From Cypionkella aquatica (GTDB lineage Bacteria; Pseudomonadota; Alphaproteobacteria; Rhodobacterales; Rhodobacteraceae), in NCBI RefSeq assembly GCF_030161095.1, contig NZ_BSPP01000010.1:124001-188000 (forward strand): DNA of 64,000 nucleotides. Direction: 5' to 3'. The position numbers were made by a program, and so were the translations under genes. Position 1 is the stretch's first letter. The number at the start of each line of letters is the position of its first letter. Positions 23,689 to 34,144 of this stretch are shown one piece after another. The notes beneath the pieces were generated by a model. It was not told where the DNA came from. It did no database searches and worked only from the letters and a program-made list of their open reading frames with translations.

Positions 23689-24690
23689 CTACTTCACCAC
23701 AAAACCATGCGCGAAAGGGTCGCGGTCGTCGATGAAGATGGTGTTATAGCCGGTCATCCGCGCCCAGCCAGCAACAGATGGAATGATCGCCGCGCGGCCC
23801 GCGACCGAGGTTGCAGCCTCGACCCGGCCGTTGAACAGACTGCCAATGATCGATTCGTGGACAAATTCATCGCCGACCGACAGCCGCCCCTTCGCGGCCA
23901 ATTGTGCCATCCGCGCAGAAGTGCCCGTGCCACAGGGGCTGCGATCAATCGCTTTGTCGCCATAAAACACTGCGTTGCGGGCATGCGCGCCCGCCACCGT
24001 CGCGGCCCCGGTCCACAGGATGTGGCTTAGCCCAGTGATTGCCGCATGTTCGGGATGCACAAACTGATATTTCTCATTCAAAGCCGCCCGCAGTTTTGGC
24101 GACCAGCCAATCAACTGCCCCGCGGTATGATCTGCAATGTCGCGGAAATTCTTTTGCGGATCGACGATGGCATAGAAATTGCCGCCATAAGCCACATCCA
24201 CCACGATCTCACCCAGACCCTCAACCTCGGCCGTCAGACCTTCGGCAAAAAGGAAGCCCGGCACATTGGTCAGCCGCACCTCCTCAACAAAGCGGCCCTC
24301 TTGACGATAGCTGATATCCACCTTGCCCGCAGGCGCGTCGATCGACAGCTGACCGGGGCTGCGAGGCGTGATCAACCCGTTTTCAATCCCCATGGTGATG
24401 GTGCCAATCGTGCCATGACCGCACATCGGCAAACACCCCGAGGTTTCAATGAACAACACCGCCACATCGCAATCGGGCCGTGTCGGCGGATACAGGATGC
24501 TGCCCGACATCATGTCATGCCCGCGCGGCTCGAACATCAGCCCGGTGCGGATCCAGTCAAATTCACGCAGAAAATGCGCGCGCTTTTCCAGCATATTGGC
24601 CCCGTGCAGCACGGGTGCGCCGCCCGAAACCAAGCGCACCGGATTGCCGCAGGTGTGCCCGTCAATGCAGGAAAATGTGTGGCTGGCCAT
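23689..24690 (-). CDS. 4-Hydroxyproline 2-epimerase (proline racemase family)
   Basis: 333 residues. Interconverts trans-4-hydroxy-L-proline and cis-4-hydroxy-D-proline, the first step of hydroxyproline use. Both catalytic cysteines are present: Cys90 in PMCGHGTIG and Cys253 in DRSPCGTGTSARMA. That excludes the related trans-3-hydroxyproline dehydratase, which has Thr or Ser for one of them. Bacterial proline racemase itself is less likely given the gene neighbours (D-amino-acid dehydrogenase and a hydroxypyrroline-type deaminase). Last gene of the operon, 74 bp after the dehydrogenase. Confidence 0.87.
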   Translation of the reverse strand: MASHTFSCIDGHTCGNPVRLVSGGAPVLHGANMLEKRAHFLREFDWIRTGLMFEPRGHDMMSGSILYPPTRPDCDVAVLFIETSGCLPMCGHGTIGTITMGIENGLITPRSPGQLSIDAPAGKVDISYRQEGRFVEEVRLTNVPGFLFAEGLTAEVEGLGEIVVDVAYGGNFYAIVDPQKNFRDIADHTAGQLIGWSPKLRAALNEKYQFVHPEHAAITGLSHILWTGAATVAGAHARNAVFYGDKAIDRSPCGTGTSARMAQLAAKGRLSVGDEFVHESIIGSLFNGRVEAATSVAGRAAIIPSVAGWARMTGYNTIFIDDRDPFAHGFVVK

Positions 24691-24764
24691 GGCGTAACCT
24701 TTCTTTGGCGCGTATTGTGGGGCGTGAATTTATGGGCGCAGGCCCAGACAAAAGCGGCCCCAGA

Positions 24765-25997
24765 CTAAAATCGTTGCGGGTTGAACGGGGCAAGATTGAT
24801 CGCAGCAGCCTGCCCAGTCAGCAGATCAGCCACCAGACGCGCAGTGCCCACACTTTGCGTCAGCCCCAAATGGCCATGCCCAAACGCATAAACCACCCGC
24901 GCCGTCGCCCGAGCGCGGCCAATCGCAGGCAGGCTGTCGGGCAAAGATGGCCGAAACCCCATCCACTGCACCCCGCCCTCGGGCTTTAGCCCCGGCAGGA
25001 AGGCTTTGGCCTTTTGCAGCATCGCATCCGCGCGTTTGTAATTCGGCGGCAGCTTCAGCCCGCCCAACTCTACCGCGCCACCAACCCGCAGCCCGGTCGA
25101 GAGGCGGCTGATCACAAAACCATGGCCGCCAAAGGTCAACTGGCAGCGCAGATCAAACGCATCAGCTGGCAGCGTGGTGTTATAGCCGCGCTCGGTTTCC
25201 AGCGGAATCCTCTCGCCCAGACTGCGGGCGATCAGATGCGAAAACGCCCCCGCCGCCAGCACCACCTGCCCCGCGCGGATCGGATCGGCCCCGGCACAGA
25301 TCACGCTGACACCATCGGAATCGTGTTGAAGGGCGACGACATCGGCCTGCAAAATCGTCCCACCGTTGGCGCGAAACCGCTCGGCCAAGGCAGTCGTGTA
25401 CAGCTTTGGATCGGCAATCGAATACCAGCCGGGGGTAAAGGTGCCATGGGTAAAGCGCGGCGCCAGCCCCGGCTGCAACGCCGCCATCTCGGTCGCGTTC
25501 ATATGCTGAAACGCGATACCATGCGCAGCCCGCGCAGCCCACCCTGGCAGAGCGGCCCGCATCTCAGCCTCGCCCTCATACACCTGCAAATTGCCGCGCT
25601 TTTCCAGCATCGAACGCGTGCCAGTGGCGGCCAGAAACGGCTCCAACTCGGCCTTGGACAGATCCATCAACGCAGTCTGCGCGGCGGTCGAGGCCGCAAC
25701 CGCCCCCGGTGCGCAAGCCCGCCAGAACCGATACATCCACGGCGCAATCTGCAGCGCATAAGCCGGAGGCACCGATAACGGCCCCAGTGGGTCCAGCAGC
25801 CATTTCGGGGCCTTGCGCAATATGCCGGGCGAGGCGAGCGGCAGAATATCCGTGAAGGCAAACGCCCCGGCATTGCCCGCCGAGGCCCCCGCCGCCGGGC
25901 CAATCCGGTCGATCACCGTCACCTGCATCCCGCGCGCCTGCGCCGCAAGCGCCGCCGAAAGCCCGATCACGCCCGCGCCGATGACGACCACGCTCAT
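24765..25997 (-). CDS. FAD-dependent D-hydroxyproline (D-amino acid) dehydrogenase
   Basis: 410 residues. The N-terminal dinucleotide fold VVVIGAGVIGLSAALAAQARG (residues 3-23) and the DAO-type motif near the C-terminus (HGHLGLTQSVGTARLV) place it in the D-amino acid dehydrogenase (DadA-like) family. In this context it would oxidise cis-4-hydroxy-D-proline to 1-pyrroline-4-hydroxy-2-carboxylate and pass electrons to the membrane. It lies four bases after the deaminase gene, so the genes are cotranscribed. Confidence 0.82.
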   Translation of the reverse strand: MSVVVIGAGVIGLSAALAAQARGMQVTVIDRIGPAAGASAGNAGAFAFTDILPLASPGILRKAPKWLLDPLGPLSVPPAYALQIAPWMYRFWRACAPGAVAASTAAQTALMDLSKAELEPFLAATGTRSMLEKRGNLQVYEGEAEMRAALPGWAARAAHGIAFQHMNATEMAALQPGLAPRFTHGTFTPGWYSIADPKLYTTALAERFRANGGTILQADVVALQHDSDGVSVICAGADPIRAGQVVLAAGAFSHLIARSLGERIPLETERGYNTTLPADAFDLRCQLTFGGHGFVISRLSTGLRVGGAVELGGLKLPPNYKRADAMLQKAKAFLPGLKPEGGVQWMGFRPSLPDSLPAIGRARATARVVYAFGHGHLGLTQSVGTARLVADLLTGQAAAINLAPFNPQRF

Positions 25998-26001
25998 GCG
26001 C

Positions 26002-26961
26002 TTAGGCCGCGTATTTCAGCGCCTGTGGTTGCTTGGCCCAATCGGCATACCAAGCGTCGAACAACGCCAGCTGCGCTTCGATAAAGCCAGCCTGCGCCGG
26101 GGTCAAAGCATCGCCTTCGTTGAAATGCACCTTGTAGGTGGCGTCACCCTTAATCACCAGCATGTGCTTGAAGAACAACACCAAATCTGGCCCCGCATCA
26201 ACTTTCGACAGCACCTGCATCGCGGTATCCAACTCGAACGCCAAGCGCCGCGCTTCGGCATCGCCCGCCACCGCCGCTTTGCACAACGCCGTCAGATGCA
26301 ACACTTCACGCGGCAAGACATTGCCGATCCCGGTGATCGCGCCATCGGCATTGCAGTTGACATAGCCATGATAGACGGCCGTATCGACGCCGATCATCAG
26401 CTTGATATCGGGGTTGCCGCTGGTGATCATCTCGCCCGCATAGGACAGATCATCATAGCCGCCAAATTCCTTAAAGCCGACCAGATTGGGATGCTCGGCC
26501 CGGATCTGGAAGAACAGATCGGCCTTGGTCGAATAGCCGTAATAGGGGCTGTTGTAGATCACGGCAGGCAGCTTTGGCGCCGCCGCCAGCACCGTCTTGA
26601 AATGCAGCTTTTGCGCCGCAGGCACCGTGCCGCGCGACAACAGGCGCGGAATGACCATCAGCCCATGCGCGCCGACCTTCTGCGCATGTGCCGCCAATGC
26701 CGCCGCCGTCGCCGTGTTCACAGCCCCGGTGCCGACAACAACCTTGATGCCCGCCTGCACCAGACGCTCCACACCTTCCATCCGCTGCTCGGTGGTCAGC
26801 AACGGCCAATCCCCCATCGAGCCGCAATAAACCACCGCCGACATGCCAAGCCCGACCAGCTCGCGGGCCTTCTCGACCAGCTTGTCGAAATCGGGGCTAC
26901 GGTCGGCTTTGCATGGGGTCATCAAGGCGGGAATGGTGCCCGAGAAAATGCTGGGATTCAT
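26002..26961 (-). CDS. 1-Pyrroline-4-hydroxy-2-carboxylate deaminase (DapA family)
   Basis: 319 residues, class I aldolase fold. The Schiff-base Lys is about 164 in NLVGFKEFGGYDD and the Tyr about 136 in AVIYNSPYYGYS. Context makes a hydroxyproline-pathway deaminase giving alpha-ketoglutarate semialdehyde more likely than dihydrodipicolinate synthase. I start at ATG 26961 because GGAG lies 8 bases before it; the frame is open further upstream through the operator. First gene of the operon after the regulator. Confidence 0.82.
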   Translation of the reverse strand: MNPSIFSGTIPALMTPCKADRSPDFDKLVEKARELVGLGMSAVVYCGSMGDWPLLTTEQRMEGVERLVQAGIKVVVGTGAVNTATAAALAAHAQKVGAHGLMVIPRLLSRGTVPAAQKLHFKTVLAAAPKLPAVIYNSPYYGYSTKADLFFQIRAEHPNLVGFKEFGGYDDLSYAGEMITSGNPDIKLMIGVDTAVYHGYVNCNADGAITGIGNVLPREVLHLTALCKAAVAGDAEARRLAFELDTAMQVLSKVDAGPDLVLFFKHMLVIKGDATYKVHFNEGDALTPAQAGFIEAQLALFDAWYADWAKQPQALKYAA

Positions 26962-27038
26962 CGAAGTCTCCATAAGACAAGGGGGGCCAACTTGGGGGCG
27001 AATCTGGATCTGATACCCCAAGCATATCTCTTGTATTT

Positions 27039-27054
27039 TATTTGTCGACAAATA
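27039..27054. promoter_or_regulatory. Perfect 16-bp palindrome, likely operator of the hydroxyproline operon
   Basis: TATTTGTCGACAAATA is its own reverse complement and lies between the regulator gene and the first catabolic gene, 78 bp before its start. FadR-subfamily GntR regulators bind palindromes of the TTGTnnACAA kind, so the neighbouring regulator is the obvious ligand. The AT-rich surroundings fit a promoter. Confidence 0.68.
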
Positions 27055-27097
27055 TTTTCAGCGCGAAAAGCCGCGACACACCCCTGCCCCGCAAGCC

Positions 27098-27805
27098 CTA
27101 AAGCTCAATATCTTGCCGCTGATCCCGCGCGATCATATCGCGGATTTGCTGCACGATCTGATCGGCGTGATGCTTGGCCAAACGATCACAAAGCCCAATG
27201 TCCCGCGCCGCCACCGCCGCGATGATCGCTTCATGCTCTGTGATATAGGGATGCGGCAGACGGCTCTCGAAGGTCGGATAATAATACACCCGGAGGATCC
27301 GCCGCCCCTCATCCAGCAGGCGCGAGAACAGCTGCAGATAGTAACCGTTGCGCCCGGCCTCGGCGATCGCCACATGGAAATCGCGGTTGCAAGCGATCAT
27401 CGCCAGCGCATCGCCCGACTGCACAGCACCAGCAAACACCGCCTGCGCCGCGCGGATCCGTGCCAGATCGCCCGCATCGTGAAATTCGGCCGCAAGCCGC
27501 GTCGTCACCCTGTACATCAGCGTCAGCGCGTCGAAAAACCCGTTCAGATTGGCAAAGTCGATGTTTGCCACCACCGTCGAGCGGTTTGGCAGCGTGGTCA
27601 CCAGCCCTTCACCCTCCAGTCGCACCAAAGCCTCGCGGATCGGCGTGCGCGACATCGCAAAGCGATCCGCCAAAGCCACCTCATCGACCGGGCTACCGGG
27701 GGGCAGCGTCAGATCCAGTATCTCATCGCGCAGCGTCTCGTATACCAGCCGGACGCCAGAGCCGCGCTTGCGTTCGGGCGCAGGCGTTTCAGCCGTATCA
27801 CTCAT
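27098..27805 (-). CDS. GntR-family (FadR/FCD subfamily) regulator of hydroxyproline use
   Basis: 235 residues. Winged helix-turn-helix (about 20-80, with LADRFAMSRTPIREALVRLEGEGLV) followed by an all-helical FCD effector domain with Asp and His metal ligands (CNRDFHVAIAEAG; EHEAIIAAVAARD). ATG at 27805 is chosen for its AAGGA at good spacing; ATG at 27826 is also in frame. It lies in line with the catabolic genes, so it may read through them, and the effector may be a hydroxyproline or pathway intermediate. Confidence 0.85.
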   Translation of the reverse strand: MSDTAETPAPERKRGSGVRLVYETLRDEILDLTLPPGSPVDEVALADRFAMSRTPIREALVRLEGEGLVTTLPNRSTVVANIDFANLNGFFDALTLMYRVTTRLAAEFHDAGDLARIRAAQAVFAGAVQSGDALAMIACNRDFHVAIAEAGRNGYYLQLFSRLLDEGRRILRVYYYPTFESRLPHPYITEHEAIIAAVAARDIGLCDRLAKHHADQIVQQIRDMIARDQRQDIEL

Positions 27806-27860
27806 TGCTGCGTCCTTTTTCTGCATGGGCCAAAGTTGGGCCCCGCCCATCCAAACACGC

Positions 27861-27885
27861 AAAAACCCCTCGGTTACAAGGGGTT
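27861..27885 (-). terminator. Terminator after tRNA-Val(CAC)
   Basis: On the minus strand a 7-bp stem (AACCCCT / AGGGGTT) with an 8-nt loop is followed by TTTTTG. It lies about 20 bp after the tRNA and overlaps nothing coding. Confidence 0.75.
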
Positions 27886-27906
27886 CTTACGTATTTGCGG
27901 CAATGA

Positions 27907-27981
27907 TGGTGGGAGATAAGGGATTTGAACCCCTGACATCGTCGATGTGAACGACGCGCTCTACCACTGAGCTAATCTCCC
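27907..27981 (-). tRNA. tRNA-Val (CAC)
   Basis: Complete 75-nt tRNA on the minus strand: acceptor GGGAGAT/ATCTCCC with A73 and coded CCA, D arm GCTC/GAGC, anticodon loop TTCACAT with anticodon CAC, T arm AGGGG/CCCTT around TTCAAAT. It is the second valine tRNA within 4.5 kb. Confidence 0.97.
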
Positions 27982-27993
27982 GTAGGCGGCGTA

Positions 27994-28497
27994 TTAGCTG
28001 GCTTCGCTGGCCTCTGCAAGGGCTTCGCTTGCATTTTTACCGGGCTTCTTTTCGCCACCGCGACGTAGTTTCAGCGTCATCATCTGGCCCGAAGCATCGG
28101 CCTTCTGATTGGCAATGCGGATCTTGCCGAACGGCGGCAGGTTCATCACCTCGCCTGCCTCAAGCGCGCGGCCAAGCGCGGCCAAAGTCGCTTCGACAAT
28201 CGCGCGCACGTCTTTTTTATTGTGATCCGAGGCCGCAGCCACCCGATCGATCAGGTCTTTCACCTTCATTTGCGCGACGATTTTCACCGCATCACCAGCC
28301 TCGGCACCCGCGATCTCAACGACCTTGTTCATAACGACTTCTTTCGGTTCGGCGCTTTCGGGCGCGACTTTGGTGGCGGTTTTCGCAACATAAGCCTTGC
28401 GTGGCGCGGGGCTTTTCGCGGCAGGCTTTGCCGCCGCTTTCGGGGTGGTTTTTGGCGCAGCGCTGCTGGACTTTGCCGCTGCGGGTTTCGTGGCCAT
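27994..28497 (-). CDS. HU-family DNA-binding protein with long basic N-terminal tail
   Basis: 167 residues, about twice a normal HU. The C-terminal HU/IHF fold is at about 77-150 (MKVKDLIDRVAAASDHNKKDVRAIVE, then the arm-like PPFGKIRIANQK). The first 45 residues are Lys/Ala/Pro repeats (AAAKPAAKSPAPRKA), like histone H1 or the tailed HU proteins of some bacteria. A likely nucleoid-organising protein. The gene is 13 bp upstream of tRNA-Val(CAC) on the same strand order, with its own presumed promoter at 28500-28600. Confidence 0.85.
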   Translation of the reverse strand: MATKPAAAKSSSAAPKTTPKAAAKPAAKSPAPRKAYVAKTATKVAPESAEPKEVVMNKVVEIAGAEAGDAVKIVAQMKVKDLIDRVAAASDHNKKDVRAIVEATLAALGRALEAGEVMNLPPFGKIRIANQKADASGQMMTLKLRRGGEKKPGKNASEALAEASEAS

Positions 28498-28623
28498 TCA
28501 AGTCTCCCATTGGTTCTTGGCATTGGTTCTTATTTGGAAACGAGCTTAGAAGATAATTTCTTAACAGAAAACAAATACCTGCGCCTTGCCCTTAAAACCA
28601 TGGCGCATGGGGTGAAAAATGCA

Positions 28624-28653
28624 CAAAGGCGCGAGGTTCCCCCCGCGCCTTTG
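28624..28653 (-). terminator. Terminator after lon
   Basis: A 10-bp perfect stem CAAAGGCGCG / CGCGCCTTTG with a 10-nt loop, 18 bp downstream of the lon stop. The T run on the minus strand starts five bases later (GCATTTTT), so efficiency is uncertain. Confidence 0.65.
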
Positions 28654-28670
28654 CCCAAATTTCAAACGCC

Positions 28671-31079
28671 TTAATGTGCCAGCGATGCCGCGGGGTTGCC
28701 CGCCGCCAAAGCCCGCGCAGCGGCTGCGGCTTCTTCGGCGGCTTCGTCCCATTCCACCGCTTCGGGTTGCCGCACCAAAGCCTGCTTCAGCACGTCGCGC
28801 ACATTGGTCACCGGGATAATCTGCAGGCCCGCTTTGACGTTATCGGGAATCTCGATCAGGTCTTTTTCATTCTCAGCCGGAATGAACACTGTCTTGATCC
28901 CGCCCCGCAAAGCCGCGAGCAGTTTTTCCTTCAAGCCGCCAATCGGCAAGGCATTGCCGCGCAGGGTGACTTCGCCCGTCATCGCAATATCCTTGCGCAC
29001 CGGGATGCCGGTGATCACCGACACGATCGAGGTCACCATTGCCAGACCCGCCGACGGCCCGTCTTTCGGCGTAGCCCCCTCTGGGACGTGGACGTGAATA
29101 TCCATCGTCTCAAACTTCGGCGGCTTCACACCCAATTCAGGGCTGATCGAGCGCACGAACGACGCCGCTGCTTCGATGGACTCCTTCATCACATCGCCCA
29201 GCTTGCCGGTGGTCTTCATCCGACCCTTACCGGGCAGGCGCAACGCTTCGATCTGCAACAGATCGCCGCCCACGGATGTCCAGGCCAGACCCGTCACCAC
29301 GCCGACCTGATCGGTTTGTTCCGCCAGACCATAGTGATAGCGTTTGACGCCCAGATAGCCTTCCAGCTTGTCTTCCGTCACCTCAACCACCTTGGCGGTT
29401 TTCTTGACGATCTCGGTCACAGCTTTCCGCGCCAGTTTGGCGATCTCGCGTTCCAGATTCCGCACGCCCGCTTCACGGGTATAGGTGCGGATCATCTCGG
29501 TCAGCGCCCCATCCGTCACGCTGAACTCGCCCTTTTTCAAGGCATGGCCCGCGATCTGCTTCGGCACCAAATGGCCCTTGGCGATCTCACGCTTTTCGTC
29601 TTCGGTGTAACCCGACAGCGGGATGATCTCCATCCGGTCCAACAGCGGCCCCGGCATGTTGTAGCTGTTGGCCGTGGTGATGAACATCACGTTGGACAGG
29701 TCGTATTCGACCTCCATGTAGTGATCGACGAAGGTAGCATTTTGTTCCGGGTCCAGCACCTCCAACATTGCAGACGCCGGATCACCCCGGAAATCCTGCC
29801 CCATCTTGTCGATCTCATCCAGCAAGATCAGCGGGTTGGTGGTTTTCGCCTTCTTCAGCGCCTGAATGATCTTACCGGGCATCGAACCGATATAGGTCCG
29901 ACGGTGACCGCGAATTTCAGACTCGTCGCGCACGCCACCCAGAGAAATGCGGATGAACTCACGCCCCGTCGCCTTGGCCACAGACCGCCCCAGCGAGGTC
30001 TTACCAACCCCCGGAGGACCAACAAGGCACAGGATCGGCCCCTTCAGCTTGGTCGAGCGCGCCTGCACCGCCAGATATTCAACGATGCGTTCCTTGACCT
30101 TTTCCAGCCCGTAGTGATCGGCGTCCAGCACCTTTTGCGCTGCACCCAGATCTTTCTTGACGCGGGAAGACACCCCCCACGGCACCGACAACAGCCAGTC
30201 CAGATAGTTGCGCACCACGGTCGCTTCCGCAGACATCGGCGACATGTTCTTCAGCTTTTTCAGCTCGGCCTCGGCCTTGTCCCGCGCCTCTTTCGAGAAT
30301 TTGGTGGCCTTCACCCGCGCTTCCAACTCGGCCAATTCGTTCTGGCCGTCTTCTCCATCGCCAAGTTCCTTCTGAATGGCCTTCATCTGCTCATTCAGAT
30401 AATACTCGCGCTGGGTGCGCTCCATCTGAGACTTCACCCGGGTCTTGATCTTTTTCTCAACCTGCAGAACCGACATCTCGCCCTGCATCTGGCCGTAGAC
30501 CTTCTCCAGCCGCTCGGCCACGTCGAGGGTTTCCAGCAGATCCTGCTTCAGCCCCACATCAACGCCCAAATGTCCCGCCACAAGGTCGGCCAAACGCGCA
30601 GGCTCGCGGGTTTCCGAAACGGCTGACAAAGCCTCTTCGGGGATGTTTTTCTTGATCTTGGCATAGCGCTCGAATTCTTCGGCCACCATCCGCACCATCG
30701 CATCGGCGGCTTCGGTGTCACCCGGCAGCTCTGCCAAACGCTCTGCCCGCGCTTCAAAGAAGCTGGGGTTCTCGATGAATTCGGTGATCTTGACCCGCGC
30801 CTTGCCCTCAACCAGCACCTTCACGGTGCCATCGGGCAGCTTCAACAGCTGCAGCACATTGGCCAAAACGCCAATCTGGTAAATCCCATCGGTCGCCGGA
30901 TCATCGACAGAAGGGTCAATCTGCGATGACAGCAAAATCTGCTTGTCATCCGCCATCACTTCTTCCAACGCCCGCACCGATTTTTCGCGGCCAACAAACA
31001 GTGGCACGATCATATGCGGGAACACCACGATGTCGCGCAGCGGCAATACCGGGTAGCTCGTGGCGAAAGTATCAGTCAT
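28671..31079 (-). CDS. lon: Lon ATP-dependent protease
   Basis: 802 residues, full length. The LAN substrate-binding domain covers about 1-210. Walker A LVGPPGVGKTSLG and Walker B PLILLDEIDK form the AAA+ module. The proteolytic domain has the catalytic Ser in KDGPSAGLAM (about 676) and the Lys in GGLKEKLLAAL about 41 residues later. Degrades misfolded and regulatory proteins. ATG at 31079 follows AAGGAACG; the ORF extension upstream is not coding. The C-terminus has an Ala/Glu-rich tail. Confidence 0.97.
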   Translation of the reverse strand: MTDTFATSYPVLPLRDIVVFPHMIVPLFVGREKSVRALEEVMADDKQILLSSQIDPSVDDPATDGIYQIGVLANVLQLLKLPDGTVKVLVEGKARVKITEFIENPSFFEARAERLAELPGDTEAADAMVRMVAEEFERYAKIKKNIPEEALSAVSETREPARLADLVAGHLGVDVGLKQDLLETLDVAERLEKVYGQMQGEMSVLQVEKKIKTRVKSQMERTQREYYLNEQMKAIQKELGDGEDGQNELAELEARVKATKFSKEARDKAEAELKKLKNMSPMSAEATVVRNYLDWLLSVPWGVSSRVKKDLGAAQKVLDADHYGLEKVKERIVEYLAVQARSTKLKGPILCLVGPPGVGKTSLGRSVAKATGREFIRISLGGVRDESEIRGHRRTYIGSMPGKIIQALKKAKTTNPLILLDEIDKMGQDFRGDPASAMLEVLDPEQNATFVDHYMEVEYDLSNVMFITTANSYNMPGPLLDRMEIIPLSGYTEDEKREIAKGHLVPKQIAGHALKKGEFSVTDGALTEMIRTYTREAGVRNLEREIAKLARKAVTEIVKKTAKVVEVTEDKLEGYLGVKRYHYGLAEQTDQVGVVTGLAWTSVGGDLLQIEALRLPGKGRMKTTGKLGDVMKESIEAAASFVRSISPELGVKPPKFETMDIHVHVPEGATPKDGPSAGLAMVTSIVSVITGIPVRKDIAMTGEVTLRGNALPIGGLKEKLLAALRGGIKTVFIPAENEKDLIEIPDNVKAGLQIIPVTNVRDVLKQALVRQPEAVEWDEAAEEAAAAARALAAGNPAASLAH

Positions 31080-31154
31080 ATCGCGTTCCTTATCTGGCAG
31101 GAAAGCCGTGGCCCCGGTGATCGGCAGCGCGTTGGGCTTTCCCCTCGGAGTTTG

Positions 31155-31183
31155 TATTTGGGAGTGGTCAAGCCGCCTGTCAA
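31155..31183 (-). promoter_or_regulatory. Predicted lon promoter
   Basis: On the minus strand TTGACA (31178-31183) and CAAATA (31155-31160) are 17 bp apart, about 76 bp before the lon start. A good housekeeping-type match; a heat-shock element was not clear. Confidence 0.5.
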
Positions 31184-31304
31184 CCACCGCATCTGGTGTA
31201 ATCATGAACCCGTGTTCAGGCCGGGGCAAGGGCAGATTGGCTAAGATTGAGCCTGCGATTTTAACTTCTGCACCCGATGGCGGGCCCGGCGTGGCAGGCC
31301 CGGC

Positions 31305-33148
<1,844 letters not shown>

Positions 33149-33347
33149 ACCAAAACGAATTTCAAGCGCGAAATTCAGCGCGCACCCCACCCAAATCCCG
33201 CTAAAAATTATCTAAAATTTGCTTTCAGACTGGTAAAAATACTCCCGCCGGAGGCATCCGACATCAAAGCCAGACCGACGGCCCGAAATCTTAACAAATC
33301 ATGAACAACCCACCGATAATCCATTGATTTTCCGTAACAGCTCCCCC

Positions 33348-33363
33348 TGTCCACGCGTGGACA
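33348..33363. promoter_or_regulatory. Perfect 16-bp palindrome TGTCCACGCGTGGACA
   Basis: Located five bases before the stop of the ABC permease gene, in the 33149-33367 intergenic region. It has the same TGTCC-N6-GGACA form as the two sites at 48.05-48.10 kb. parS-like in size and symmetry, but the consensus is different; binding protein unknown. Confidence 0.5.
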
Positions 33364-33367
33364 CACA

Positions 33368-34144
33368 TCACGCCACCTTGCTCGGGAACCGGCTTTCAAA
33401 CCATTTGAACAGCAAAACAATCACCCCGGTGATGATCATATAGGTCAGCGCCAGCAGCAAAAGCGGCTCATAAATCACCAAAGTATCGCGCCGCACCCGC
33501 CCCGCCACGTCATAAATCTCCATGATCGTGATGGTCGAAATCAGCGGCGTCGCCTTCAGCTGCAAAATCGTCTCGCCGCCAATCGTCGGCAAGACCCTCT
33601 GGATCGCCTGCGGCAACCAGATCCGCCGGAAAATCGTGAAGCGCGGCATCCCCATCGCCCGCGCAGCCTCCAGCTGACCATGCGCCACCGATTTGAACGC
33701 GCCGCGCAAAACCTCGCCCTCATAGCCCGCCACCGACAATGACAGCGCCAGCACCGCATAGGGCCAGGCTTGCCGCAAGATCGGCCACATCGCAGAATCC
33801 CTGATCCACGGGATCGACGGAAACAACGACCCGATGCCGTAATACAGCAGCCAGATCTGCATCAAAAGCGGCGTGCCCCGGATCACCGAGCAAAACACCC
33901 GCGCGGGCCAAGCAAGCCACCGCGGCCCCGCCGCCTGCGCAAACCCAATCGGGATCGCCAGCGCAAAGCCGATCACCATCGTCACCACCAGCATCCAGAT
34001 CGTCTGCCACAAACCGCGCAGCATCATCCACTGGTACTTCGGATTGGCCAGCCAATCCCACTGCAAACTATAGGCACACCAAGCCACGAACCCCGCCGCA
34101 ATCAGGATCATCACCACCCGGCGCAATTTAAGAAACTCGCGCAT
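33368..34144 (-). CDS. Polar amino-acid ABC transporter permease (HisM/ArtM type)
   Basis: 258 residues with at least five membrane segments and the permease EAA-type loop around GQLEAARAMGMPRFTIFRRIWLPQA. Works with the other permease, the binding protein and the ATPase coded just upstream. The start overlaps the preceding permease stop by one base. Substrate: a basic or other polar amino acid, not further resolved. Confidence 0.9.
   Translation of the reverse strand: MREFLKLRRVVMILIAAGFVAWCAYSLQWDWLANPKYQWMMLRGLWQTIWMLVVTMVIGFALAIPIGFAQAAGPRWLAWPARVFCSVIRGTPLLMQIWLLYYGIGSLFPSIPWIRDSAMWPILRQAWPYAVLALSLSVAGYEGEVLRGAFKSVAHGQLEAARAMGMPRFTIFRRIWLPQAIQRVLPTIGGETILQLKATPLISTITIMEIYDVAGRVRRDTLVIYEPLLLLALTYMIITGVIVLLFKWFESRFPSKVA

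Noticed and set aside
24046-24768. Plus-strand open frame of 240 codons opposite the epimerase gene
   Set aside because: Antisense to a gene with clear catalytic residues; composition typical of shadow frames.
28674-30626. A 650-codon plus-strand open frame opposite lon
   Set aside because: It lies wholly antisense to the conserved Lon coding sequence; long antisense frames are expected in GC-rich genes.
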